This document shows, in pieces, positions 35,290 through 45,908 of a stretch of 64,000 nucleotides of DNA. This DNA is from Epiperipatus broadwayi. Its lineage: Eukaryota > Onychophora > Udeonychophora > Euonychophora > Peripatidae. The stretch lies in NCBI GenBank assembly GCA_028023455.1, contig JAQFVV010000322.1, positions 436,001 to 500,000 of the forward strand, read 5' to 3'. A program made the translations under genes and the position numbers. Each line of letters opens with the position of its first letter. Within the stretch, counting starts at the first letter, position 1. The notes under the pieces are model-generated. The model saw only the letters and a program-made list of their open reading frames with translations. It was not told the DNA's origin and made no database searches.

Positions 35290-36200
35290 TTTTTTTTACA
35301 TAATTATAATACAATTTCATAAAAAAACTATTATATTATTTTTATAATTATATGAATTGTAATAGTTATTATATTATAATAGTTCTAGCAATCTCTCCAA
35401 TTGGAATCTGGTTTTGTACCCCTAGTTCGAATCTCATAGAATCATTTATTGTTTTTAGTAGTTTGAAAAATAAGTGGATAAATTTTTAATTTTATTCACT
35501 ATCAACCAATATCAATTATCAAGAAATAGTAAAATTAACATTAATCAAACCATAAACCTGTTTTTAAAGACAATAATTATATTCATGATTGTAGTGAGTC
35601 CAAGAACCGAAAGTATTAATTTTAATACATTGAGGTTTTGGAATCATTTATTAATTGATATTTTTTTAGGAAAAACTCTTAAGAAATGATGAAAAAATAA
35701 ATTAAGAGAAAAATAGTAAAAATAAAATAGTTCATGAAGAGAAATCTAATAGAGGAGGTGTAAGAGTAAATAACAATTCTTAAAAATAACACCAGAGAAA
35801 TGACTTTGATCAACATTTACATAAAAAATAATTATATCCTTTTGGACTCCTACAATGTTGTTTTAAAAATATGTAAAAAAAAAAACAAAAAAAAAAAAAA
35901 TAATTAAAAAAAAAAATTTTTTTTTTTTTTTTTTTTTTTTATTTAATAAAAAAAGAAAATATTTTTAGGTTTTTAGTTTGTATTTAAAATATAAATTTTA
36001 GATTTAATATATAATAAGAAGATGGAACATTCTCCTTTATTGATTAATTATTATTAAAATCTTTTTTTTTTTATTATTTAATTTAAATAAAAAAAAAAAT
36101 TTTTTCAACCAAGGGCGGGTGATTTGTTCCCCCACCTATGTTTTTTTTCCCTCTCCTCTGGGGAAAGAAAAAAAAATATTATAGGGAATAATTTTTTTTT
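35290..36200. repeat. Low-complexity A/T homopolymer zone
   Basis: It contains an A-rich block at 35870-35915 running directly into about 25 T (35916-35940), and further A and T runs to 36200. One short GC-richer word cluster lies near 36108-36170. There is no coding content. Such runs are prone to assembly error. Confidence 0.6.
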
Positions 36201-36216
36201 ACAACAAAAAACACAG

Positions 36217-36251
36217 TGACTCAGACTTCAATTTTATACAATTTAATATAC
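36217..36251 (-). repeat. Displaced end of the element C 3' LTR
   Basis: The words 'cagacttcaattttataca' and 'atttaatatac' match the end of the 5' LTR at 42921-42955. The word 'aatatac' occurs here (36245-36251) and again at 39580-39586, consistent with a short target duplication made by the intervening insertion. Confidence 0.7.
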
Positions 36252-39200
36252 ACATGTTATATATATTGAACTGGAGGCATCCATTTCAAAGGTCAACTAT
36301 TTTAAAATACAGAAAAGGAAAAAATATAGGGATTTAAAAAAAAAAAAAAAAAATTATTTAAAATTTGGGTTTTTTTTTTTATAGAGTATGTACCATTATA
36401 AGCATATATATTGCACACACCCGATTATATTTTGAAATCATAAGAGATTACTTTGAAAAGATTTTGATAGATTTTTTTTTTTTTTTGGGGGGGGGGGGAT
36501 TAAAAAGTTAAGATAGTAAAAGTGAGGTCTGAAAAGAATTAAAATCAGACAGTGTTAGGGCAGATAATGTGGAAACAAAGAACAGATAGAAATGTTTAAT
36601 GATTGGATACAGGTGGATAAAATAACACTAGAGCAGTAAGAGGTACTGAAGGATGGGGGATACAGAAGGAGATAGAAAAGGGCATAGATAGTACGATGCA
36701 GTTTAGAGCATGCACATCAAAACAGAAAAGAGTAGGGATAATTTAAAGACAAGTAGAGCAAATATATACTGAAATAACAAGGGGTCTAGAGTATAGAATA
36801 CAGAGATAGAAAATAAACATGGTTACGCCATTACTGAGATCAAACAATATAGAAGAGGTCTAAATGAACATAGGGATTCAAGGAATAAAAGACAGGATGG
36901 ACCAACTAGCCAGTTTTTGGAAAAGCAATTTCTGATCAAAACATTTAAAGCAGACATGGGGGAAAGCCCATTAAACCACCTAGCTGCAAGAAGAAGTTAT
37001 GGTCACCAGGAGCCATTTAGGGAAGTAGCCTCGGACTGATGGCTTATCTTATAGACAAAACCCTAAACCTTTGACGAATATAGATATGCAATTTTATGTA
37101 CATTTTAGAGTGAAGCAAGGCAAGATGAGATACTCTGCAGAGGGTCTTAAGGAAAAATATCTCATTGGCCGGGGGGGGAGCATAGTCAATTTTTTTAGAC
37201 AGGTTGCAAAGTTGAGATCATTAACTGATTTTTTTTTGGATGGTGAAATTATATGAAACGTACATCATAATATGCCACCAATTGTTCAACAAATCATGTT
37301 GAGCAGCAGCAGTAGATCTATGGAGGAAATGGCTGAATTGTTAATATTGATAAACTTTGGTAATCTATCCAAAGAGTCTATAGATGTTTAAAAGGCTGAA
37401 CCACAAATTTCAAACTTTTGTCGAAATAAAAGAACCACTAGACCAAGCTCACCAGACAGGAAGATATGAGGACAGATTCTCAAGAAATAGTTCAGGGAGA
37501 GTTTGGTAGTTGTAGGGGAAGTTAAAATAAGTCATGGTCTCACTAGTCAGAAGACAGGACAAATGTTCAGCAGGGTTTCTGTGGTGTTTAAATGTTTAAA
37601 AAAAGAATTTTTTACAAGGCATGATGGGGCAGAAAGAGAAAAGGAAAAAAAGGGATTGAAAAAAATTTATTTAAAATTTTGGATTGTTATTTTTTTTAGA
37701 GTGTGCCGTTATAAGCATATACATATCGCACACATCCGATTATGTTTTAAAATCATAGAGATAGCTTTGAAAAGATTTTATTTGATTTTTTTTTTTTTAT
37801 TGGGATTAAAAAGCCAAATTATTTCAGTTAAAAGCTTGGAAGGGAGAGAGCTTTCTAATTAATTAAGATTTTAATTATTTTTTTTTTAAAAAAAAAATGG
37901 ATAAGAACTCTGTCTGGTTAGATTTTGTTTTAATTAAGATCTGGTGGGAGATAGAAAATAAGATAAAAGCTTTTTTTTAATTCATTGTTTTTTTTTTCTC
38001 TTGCAAGGAAGCTTTCCATGAGCAGTTGTTTGTTTGTTTTTTTGTCAGACTAGAAGTGCTAAAAAAACCATTTAAAAAAAAATCTTTCAGTTATTATCAC
38101 AGACTTTGTCAAACTGATTTCCTATAAAAGAAATATTTACTTATTATCAGGGACTAGCAGCCAACAATTCATAATGCAGAAACTTCCAGCCTTGCAGAAA
38201 AATATTAAAGATATACCGTATTAAAAATCTTTCTAAAACAAACCTCGGAGCTCTAAAATTGTTTCATCATTATCATGCCCTAATTTAAAAGTATTCTAGA
38301 CTAATCTGTAAATTTGCCCTCATACTCCCCAATCAACTTCATGGTTATCAAAAAAACAAAGGAAGGAAAACAACAGTAGTGTATACTTGCTAAAACTGAA
38401 CCTTGCACACGCTTTTGGAACAAATCACAAGGGAAAATTTAAGCCTCAAAGGTAACCTAACATTATTATTATCTTAACTAGAGCTTAATTCTCTTAAGCT
38501 TACTTTTTAACAGAAACAGGAGGAAAGTAAAATAAACTTATGATAGGATTATTTGTATAAGCTTATTTATTTTTAGTTGATTTATTATAATATTTTTTAT
38601 TATTATTATTATTCGAGAATTTATTTTCATCGATTGGGAATCTGAGAGTGTATTGAAAGTCTTTATCTCATACTCTTTTTTTTTTTTATTTGTTTGTATT
38701 GAAAGTTTTGACTGATAACCGTAGTTTTCCTTTTATTTCACCTGTCCCATTTTGTTTGAAACTCATTTAGTTTAACTTGTGTCTGCATTTACTGCAGACC
38801 ATGACTCTTGGCTGATGGTTTATCAATTATGGTTTAATTCTGTTTTCTTTTATGCCATATAGAGTGTGAGATTTTTTTTATTACTTAATATTACGTAAAT
38901 CATAATCTTTTCTATTTACTTGTACGGAGGTAACCTTAAAGGCTGTGTAGTAAATGCAAGTCCTTATGAGTGTTTAAGGAGGATAGGATATTCTTGTTTT
39001 AGTCCCAAGATCTTATCCCAGGTTAAGGAACAACATCCCACACTGTTCATTGACTTCCGTTCAAGTAACTTCTATTGAATATCTCCAACAAAGGATATAG
39101 ATATGGATATCATATGGGGTGTAGAAAATGGTAATAGGTCCCTAAAGAGAAGGAAAATAGAAAGGAAAGTAGAACGGTATTTGTGGAGATAAACTGTGCA

Positions 39201-39579
39201 GGAAGATCATGGCAATTCCCAATAATCTTAGGTGAGAAAATCAAAATGTCTGCCAAGGCTTTCGAGATATAATCACTTGGACTCTCGGACCAGTCAGGTT
39301 AAGGGATTTGGTTGAATTTTTTTTTTAAGAACTAATACTTCTTTTGAATTTAATAGAACTAAGAATTATTAATAATTATTTTTTTTTTGCTGATATTTGT
39401 TTCTGTACTCTGTCCCTCAATTGTCTGGATCTTAAGAGTTCTTTCTCTCCCTGTGTCTTGTTGGTAGCATTTATATCAAACTGTTCATCATCACTTAAAT
39501 TCTGATCACTGTAAATGAAATTTTCTGGGTTGACAGTGACCTAGTGGCATCCTCGGTGATAAATATGAATTTTCCGGTA
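36252..39579. mobile_element. 3.3-kb insertion in the element C 3' LTR
   Basis: It separates two parts of one LTR and is flanked by 'aatatac' on both sides. The left part carries a gag-like relic between two direct repeats. The right part (37830-39579) has no recognised coding sequence, only T-rich and A-rich runs and a few less AT-rich patches. The outer ends show no matching inverted or direct repeats that I could find, so the class of the whole insertion is unresolved. Confidence 0.6.
36310..37820 (+). mobile_element. Gag-only LTR-like element (putative non-autonomous)
   Basis: Direct repeats of about 180 bp lie at about 36331-36511 and 37650-37820. Shared words are 'ttataagcatata', 'gattatattttgaaatcata' (with changes) and 'ctttgaaaagatttt'. 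Between them, plus-strand translation near 37160-37350 gives MPPIVQQIMLSSS with SMEEMAELLILI after a VNFFRQVAKLRS segment, which fits the C-terminal half of Ty3/Gypsy (Mag-like) gag. No protease, reverse transcriptase or integrase is present in the 1.1 kb inside. Stops occur. Confidence 0.55.
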
Positions 39580-40180
39580 AATATACGTGAATCAAAATAC
39601 GCAATTTTAAATTAATATAACCCAATTACAGCTAATTAGGAATGTCTTTTCACATACTAAGTCTATCTATTCATTATACTAAAAATACTAAAAGCAATAT
39701 TTTTACTTTTACTACTATCGGTGTCTTTTAAGCCTGGAAAATGGGCATTCAGGTGATGTCCTGGAAATAAGACATCTCTGCTGGTTTCTTCCACTGATTG
39801 CCATTGTTTCACAGTTGCCTCAAAGATACTGAAGAAGAGCCGATGTTCTTTTTTCACCCAGTTTTTATACTTTCAGTCCTTTTGTTTTCAGGAATAATTA
39901 AGCTAATGGGAAAATCTGGGTGGTGGGTGTATTATCAATTTAATCTTACTTCTGTAAATTCAATTAGTATTTTAACTCATACTAATTAAATTTCTTCTGT
40001 TAGCTGATATTTATTTTTTCTTCTGATAATAATTATTGTTACGCAATATGTTTAAATATTTTTTATTACAGCAATTCAATTTTATTCCTACTATTTATTA
40101 TTTATCTTTTTTTTATTTTTTCTCTCTCTTTCTCTGTGAATTAATCTCATAACTTATTTTATTAAAATATATACATTTCA
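39580..40180 (-). repeat. 3' LTR of Gypsy element C, main part
   Basis: Matches the 5' LTR pieces. Shared words include 'ttcagtccttttgtttt', 'ggaataattaagctaatggg' (with one change) and 'ttattttattaaaata'. On the minus strand it begins TGAAATGTAT. The remainder of this LTR, 'tgactcagacttcaatttta' onward, lies 3.3 kb away at 36217-36251. Confidence 0.8.
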
Positions 40181-40202
40181 ATAATCCTCCCTTACTCCAG
40201 AT
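40181..40202 (-). promoter_or_regulatory. Polypurine tract of Gypsy element C
   Basis: The minus strand reads 'ctggagtaagggaggattat' directly before the 3' LTR start. It is purine-rich and correctly placed to prime plus-strand DNA synthesis. Confidence 0.7.
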
Positions 40203-40979
40203 AACAGGTTTCTAGAATTTACACATAATCTTGTAACTTTTCAGGCTTCCATCTTTTATGTTGAGGCCTGGGTGATCTATCTTTTTCCGTTGGTTCCATG
40301 GGCATTTCTGCTTCAACTTCACTATATTCTGAGTGTAGTTTTTCTTAAATTATTTTATCAGGCACTATCAACTATTACTTGTTTTTAATCATTCTTCTCT
40401 ATCTGTTACTAGAGCCCCTGGAAACTATGTCTTCTATGATTCATTGGCAGAGCTGGTTTATATATCACCGATATTCTATTCCATTCTGTATTTCAAAAGT
40501 TACTATTTGTTTGGATATTTTCCTGTTGATTATACCTTCAATCCATTTCTTTTTGACTAGGTCATGCAATCAAACTTCATATATGTTTTCTTCGTTATTA
40601 TACTGAAAGTGTTTATCCATTTTTGGAAGTAACATTGATAATTTTGTACACAAATTTCTTACCCATCAACAACTCAGCCAGACATTTACCTGCAACTGTC
40701 AACAGCATAGATTATCGATATAGCATAATGTCATATAAAGCTTATTGCATGTTCATATTATTTGTCTTTCTCAGAGCCTTTTTAATTTGTTAAACAGCTT
40801 TTTTAGCTAGTCCATTCGATGCATTTATACTTGGAAAAAATCTTCCTCGAGTAGTAAATCATGTGCCATTATACAAAATGATTATTTCTGATAATCCATG
40901 GTATGAAAAAACTGTATTCAAACTTTGTATAATTTTACTAGCACTTGTATTTTTCATGATGCAACACTTCACCTATTTG

Positions 40980-41240
40980 GAACATGCATCTATAAGTATG
41001 AAAAGTATTTTCCATTGAGTGAGTTTACATGATCCATGTGAAGTCTCTCCCATGGTTTAGTTGCTTTAGGCCATGGTATATACTCCTTAGATTTTATATG
41101 CATTTTGGGCTGACAAGCCATGCATTTCTTAATGTGTTTCTCAATGTCTGTAATTATCTTTAGCCACCAGATATAGATACGTGCTAATGTTTTTGAGTGC
41201 ATAATTCTTGCATGCCTTTTGGGCAATAGTCTTATTATTT
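40980..41240 (-). pseudogene. Ty3/Gypsy integrase, zinc-binding domain and core start, element C
   Basis: An open stretch of 78 codons (40990-41226) shows HARIMH for the His pair, YIWWLKI, and KKCMACQ for the Cys pair of the HHCC domain. Then comes PWERLHMDHVNSLNGKYF, the beginning of the catalytic core with its first Asp. The core is then disrupted; degraded sequence continues to about 40620 with a Leu-rich remnant of the following helices. The block abuts a partial reverse transcriptase with no RNase H between them. Confidence 0.85.
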
Positions 41241-41279
41241 GTTGGTATTAATATCCTATCACTTTTTGCTTGGAAATAT

Positions 41280-41620
41280 GTTTGGCATCATTGCAATACC
41301 AAGTGGAATTATAATCACATAGTGGTTGTTACAGTAAAATTTTCGCTGACTTTGTTCATCACTGGCATTTGGTAAAAACCAGGATTTAGATTCAGTTTCA
41401 TGAAATGTGATGCATTTTACAGACTCTGTACCTCTCTCACATTAGGTACTGGATATGCTTCTTATTTAAATACTTATTTAACATTACCCTATAATCCCCA
41501 CATTCGGCATGGGCCAATCTGATGTCTCTTCTGGCTTAAATATGCCCTTATTGACCAATTCCTGAATTTTCTTGACTTGTTTACACCAAACTAGACATGA
41601 GTTTTCAATTAACGCTCTTT
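41280..41620 (-). pseudogene. Ty3/Gypsy reverse transcriptase, N-terminal part only
   Basis: Broken minus-strand frames show CGDYRVMLNKYL near 41480-41505 (the 'CGDYR..LN' block) and then NASHFMKLNLNPGFYQMPV near 41370-41420, the region with the first catalytic Asp (here Asn in LNLN for the usual LDL). The palm with the YxDD box and all of RNase H are missing, and sequence passes directly to integrase. The loss is internal to the element. Confidence 0.75.
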
Positions 41621-41896
41621 ACTGAACCTATTTATACTATACCCAATTCCTCACTGAAAAAATCTGGATATTTATTTTGAATTTCTTGTTGAAGGGATGT
41701 TTTTTTTGCTATACTAACTTGAATTCCTATCACAGAACCATTACCTTCCTATTATCGGGCTAATTTTCGTTTTTCACTAAAATTGGCACTTTTACTCACT
41801 CCAGTAATTTTAGAGCATTCCTGCTCATATCTTTAACCTTAATATCTGTTTTTCTATCTAAATGTGTCAGCAGCTGAAAGTGAGCTTCAACCTACC

Positions 41897-42570
41897 TCAT
41901 ATTATAGATATCCCTGAGCCATTATTTATCTCTATTGTAATTTCTTTTCCACAAATTTGCAATTTCATCATGAATTGTTGAGGTCCCTTAACTTCCATGT
42001 TTTTTTTTACAATGCGAGTATTAAAAGTTTTACCGTCCCTATTTTTTTGCATCTGAATTTTCTCTTGGCTCTCCTCTTTCCCAAATTTCCTATACATGTG
42101 TGCTAAATGCCTCTTTCATATTTAAAAGATGTTTCTAGCTTATACTTGCAATTTTTTGCTCTATGATCTATTTTTTCACAGCAGAAGCATGTGACTTTAT
42201 TTCCCTTTCATATTCAGGTTTTTGCAAATTAATACTTTTTTTTTATCTACCTCAAAAACTTCTGTGTTAATATTATCTTCAGATTTGGCTTTAAAAGCAT
42301 GAGCTTGCTTTAAAATTAGCTCATAAGTTATTCTTTTTTTGATAGCAATTCTATAAATTAATCGCTGTTAACAGCTGTTGTCTGAACTTGTCATCAAACA
42401 TGCTCCAGAGTAACTGGTCCATAAATATTTTCTCGACAAACACCATATCCACAACTTTTCACTAGCTTCCTTAAGGCTGAATTGTACTCCTTTATTGTTT
42501 CACCCTTAAACTGTTTTTTATTCCTTAAATGTGAGCTATATATATGGTAGTATGGTCAAGAGGTAAAATA
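41897..42570 (-). pseudogene. Ty3/Gypsy gag, CCHC zinc knuckle and protease, element C
   Basis: Gag is visible near 42390-42520 as FKGETIKEYNSALRKLVKSC, and LKQAHAFKAKSED lies near 42270-42310. A perfect CCHC knuckle, CFCCEKIDHRAKNC, is at 42148-42189. The protease start follows in the open stretch 41897-42097 as LQICGKEITIEINNGSGISII, where Asn-Asn-Gly-Ser stands in place of the active-site Asp-Thr-Gly-Ala. The nucleic-acid-binding motif is intact but the protease has lost its catalytic Asp. Confidence 0.85.
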
Positions 42571-42920
42571 TTTGCTTAATTATCTCAATAACTTTATTAT
42601 CAGAAAAATATAAAAGTACTGTGACTTAATTTATTGTCCTTTATCCTTTTAGTGTGAAAAAATTTTTGATTTTGGTTAAGTACAATAGCCATTTGGCAAT
42701 GTTACGCACATCGAACTTGGCAATACAAGTTTGTCCTAGTGGTGGCATTTTTAATTCTTTCAAAACTATTTTGAACTTTCAAACTGCTAATTATCTCTCT
42801 AAGCTATCTTCAAACTAAATAATTGCACCAAATTTTGCTATGTCTTAGCTCACTAACTTCTGAAGTAAAAATAACAATTTAGTAAGGAATCTAATTTTTT
42901 TGAGGTCATAAAGAGCCCAG

Positions 42921-44699
42921 TGATTCAGACTTCAATTTTATACAATTTTAATATACATTTATATAGATACATGAATCAAAGCACACTATTCTAAATTAAA
43001 ATAACCCTAGTATAACTAATAAGGAATCTTTTCACTTACTAAGTCTATTCACTAATAATAACAATACTAAAGTCAGTACTTTTAATTTTTCTACCATTAC
43101 TTTTCCTTAAACTTGAAAGCCCTTAAGGCATTCAAAATAATAATAGGATCAGAGTGATGTTCTAGTCAGCTTATTGATGTGCAGGAGCTTAACTCATACA
43201 AATAAGGTGTTCCCTGCTATTGCTTCTCACTTGTGTACCAGTAGCCTCAAAGATAATGAAAAAGAGCCCATGTTCTTTTTTCCTCAGTTTTTATAGTTGT
43301 TGTTTAAAAGCAACTTTATTAAGTCACTAAATTATGATCCACTCGTGCAGGGACTGCATTCTATCACCTGCAGCAGTCGGCCATGGAGGCTACAATGATA
43401 CATTGATATTATGAAACTGGACGGTGGCTCAAAGCAATACAACCACCTTATACAAGTGATTAGGTATTACAGATATCTAAAAAAAGAAAAACATATCTAA
43501 TACAAACATCAAGAGAGGAAAAAAACCAAAAAAAAGGACATGAATTATCAGATTAAAGGACAGTCAATCAAGGGGGTGCTTTGTCCATTCGAGGCAGTCT
43601 ATGTGGGACAGTTGACTCTCAACCCGGCTGGTAAGTCCCCAAGCAGCCCCCCTCCAGACCCTATTCATGACCCGTCATCCAGAACTTAGCTTAGTGAAAC
43701 CGCAGACCCACTTCTTGGACAAAGTTAAACCGTTTTGGCCCCCCGCCATAAGTGGGTTACAATTTATCCGGTGTGACATTTCAGCATATCTGGAACACCA
43801 ACCGAATCAAAGAGGGCCCCGAGAACATTGCCAGATCATCCCTAAACTGGGTGTGGCAATAATCGCCAACCAAACCCGCCGATCAACAAACCCTTCATGG
43901 CCGTCACCTTTACCCTTGAAACCGAGGAATTCAGGCAAAAAAAATAAATAAATGATTACCAATTGGACAGTTCAAATGGGCAAGAACAAACGAGATCACC
44001 TGTCCAAAAAAAGTCCTGTAACTAAGGAATATGAAACTGAAAGGAACACAAGTCAACACTGTTCTCAAGAAATCCAACAGGGGGGAACTGCAGCAAATAA
44101 AGGCCAAGTTCACATGGGAATAGGACCCGCTCCCACATATTAGCCAGGCCCCCATGACTGACACTCCCCCTGAGGAAGAAGAGACAAGTGGAGACCCATG
44201 TCCCTGATTAAACAATGCTGATACTAGTCAATCCAGATGTGCTGGGACTACATTCAGTCTACCTGCCCACCTAGACCAAGGATAATACATCACATTACAT
44301 AGATTAATCACAAAATATATGGAATTAAATACCTTGTTTTACATGATTTTTTTATAGTTTCAGTCCTTTTGTTTTTTAGAGTAATTAAGCTAATGGGGAA
44401 AATTCAGGTGGTTGATATTATCAGTTTAATTTTGCCTCTGTGCTGATATATTATCAGTTTAATTTTGCCTCTGTAAATTTAATTTGTATTTAACTCATAA
44501 TAATTAAATATCCTCCATTATTTGATTTTTTTTTCTGATAATAATTACTGTTACACAATATATCTTAATTAAAAAAAAATTATTACTGCAATTCAAGTAA
44601 TCTTATTCCAACTATTTATTATTTATCTATTTTATTTATTTATTTTTTTTCTCTGTAAATTAATGTCACAACTTATTTTATTAAAATACATATATATCA
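42921..44699 (-). repeat. 5' LTR of Gypsy element C, interrupted
   Basis: Two pieces, 42921-43296 and 44349-44699, match the 3' LTR. A local tandem duplication of 'gatattatcagtttaatttt' and following bases near 44415-44470 explains the greater length. On the minus strand it starts TGATATATATG. The bases following it internally, 'tgggctctttatgacc', are a possible primer-binding site. Confidence 0.75.
43297..44348 (-). mobile_element. 1.05-kb GC-richer insertion in the element C 5' LTR, possible retrocopy
   Basis: It is flanked by 'tttttatag' at 43288-43296 and 44349-44357. Base composition is visibly higher in G+C than anywhere else in the window. On the minus strand an AATAAAG signal (43314-43320) lies about 18 bases before the inserted end. 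That, with the target duplication, would fit retroposition of a transcript. Open frames of about 94 codons exist on both strands (43667-43951 + and 43931-44215 -), neither recognisable. A solo LTR is the alternative, since it can be read as TG...CA. Confidence 0.55.
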
Positions 44700-45905
44700 C
44701 CAACCATCTTTTCAAAGGTAAGTACATATTCTTTGTAAGATGAATCTAGAAAAAAAATTACAACAAAAATGATGATGTCATATATTTTAATAACATGACA
44801 GGGTTCTACTTTCTTGTGTTTGCAACAACTATTAAAAAATTTTTTTGCGCACATGCTTTCAAAAAGATTGACCATTCCTGCTCTACAGCATCAGAAATAA
44901 ACAAATATTTACTTAGACTTTACAAAAATGACATGGATTTATAGGGAGGGGGGCAGCGTAATATTTAAATAGAAGATTTGGATGTCTTGGTAATTGTCTA
45001 AATTTTAAGGTTTTTTAAATACTGTATATATATATATTCATATGCGAAATACAAGCACACAAGTAACATACATATGTGCAAGGATGAAATAGATAATCAG
45101 TTTTCTATACTATCAAGTTATTACTATTAATTTTATCTTAAAAGATTTAGTTTAGTCTCTATGTATAGAAATGGAATAATTCTGTGCTTGTATTTAAAAT
45201 AGAAATCAGTTAAAAATTAATTATTTTATTTTTCAATTATTTAAAAGAAAAAAAAGAGAGAAGTATTATAAACTAAAACTCCCATATAAACTTAATCTTG
45301 CTTATATAACTTAGTTAGAATTATTAATTTAATAAGAAGTATAAATTTTATTATGTGATATGGGACTATTATGAATTATTACTAATAATTACTTGTCTTA
45401 TATTTTTTCTAAATATTGAATAGTATCTTATTACATTTATTAGGCATTGTATTACATTATATGTCTTGTTTTAATGTGAATATAGATCTGGATAATAGTT
45501 TGAATGAGCAATAATGAAGGTACTGGTTGGCATGATGTATGTCTTAGATTATTCAAAATGGATTGTGTAATCCCTTAAACCTGAATATTAATCAGTGCTT
45601 ATAAAATATTGTTTAATTAATAATGTTATAGGTATTACATATAAAGCAATCATGAACTATATTTGACAGTCATTTATGAGAACCTAGCTATGTAGCTAAT
45701 ATAACCTCTGCTTTAATTATGAACATTTAAACTTATTGCTATTTGTATTTCTGAATAATGATAATAATCATTATTATTAACATTTCCAGTAGTTAACCAA
45801 CTAATCATACTTAGCAAGTTTTGATTACATATAAATGGCTTGCCTTCATGTGGTCATATATATGTTTACTGGCAATAAATTTCTATTCCAATATATAAAT
45901 TGTGG
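44700..45905. other. AT-rich spacer, nothing recognised
   Basis: Only short repeats such as (TA) near 45026-45036. No gene or element boundary seen. Confidence 0.45.
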
Positions 45906-45908
45906 CAT

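Larger units (their letters stand above)
36217..44699 (-). mobile_element. Ty3/Gypsy element C with both LTRs, each split by another insertion
   Basis: Minus-strand LTR retrotransposon. The 5' LTR is 42921-44699 (interrupted 43297-44348). The internal part, 40181-42920, holds gag, zinc knuckle, protease, a partial reverse transcriptase and integrase in order. The 3' LTR is 36217-40180 (interrupted about 36252-39586). LTR lengths without insertions are about 630 and 720 bp, the longer one having a small internal duplication near 44415-44470. No clear target duplication was found outside the LTRs. Its integrase start resembles that of element B, suggesting the same lineage. Confidence 0.8.

Noticed and set aside
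35410-35460. tRNA-like T-loop 'agttcgaatctca'
   Set aside because: Upstream sequence does not form D or anticodon arms.
40379-40606. 75-codon plus-strand open frame
   Set aside because: It is antisense to the degraded integrase of Gypsy element C.
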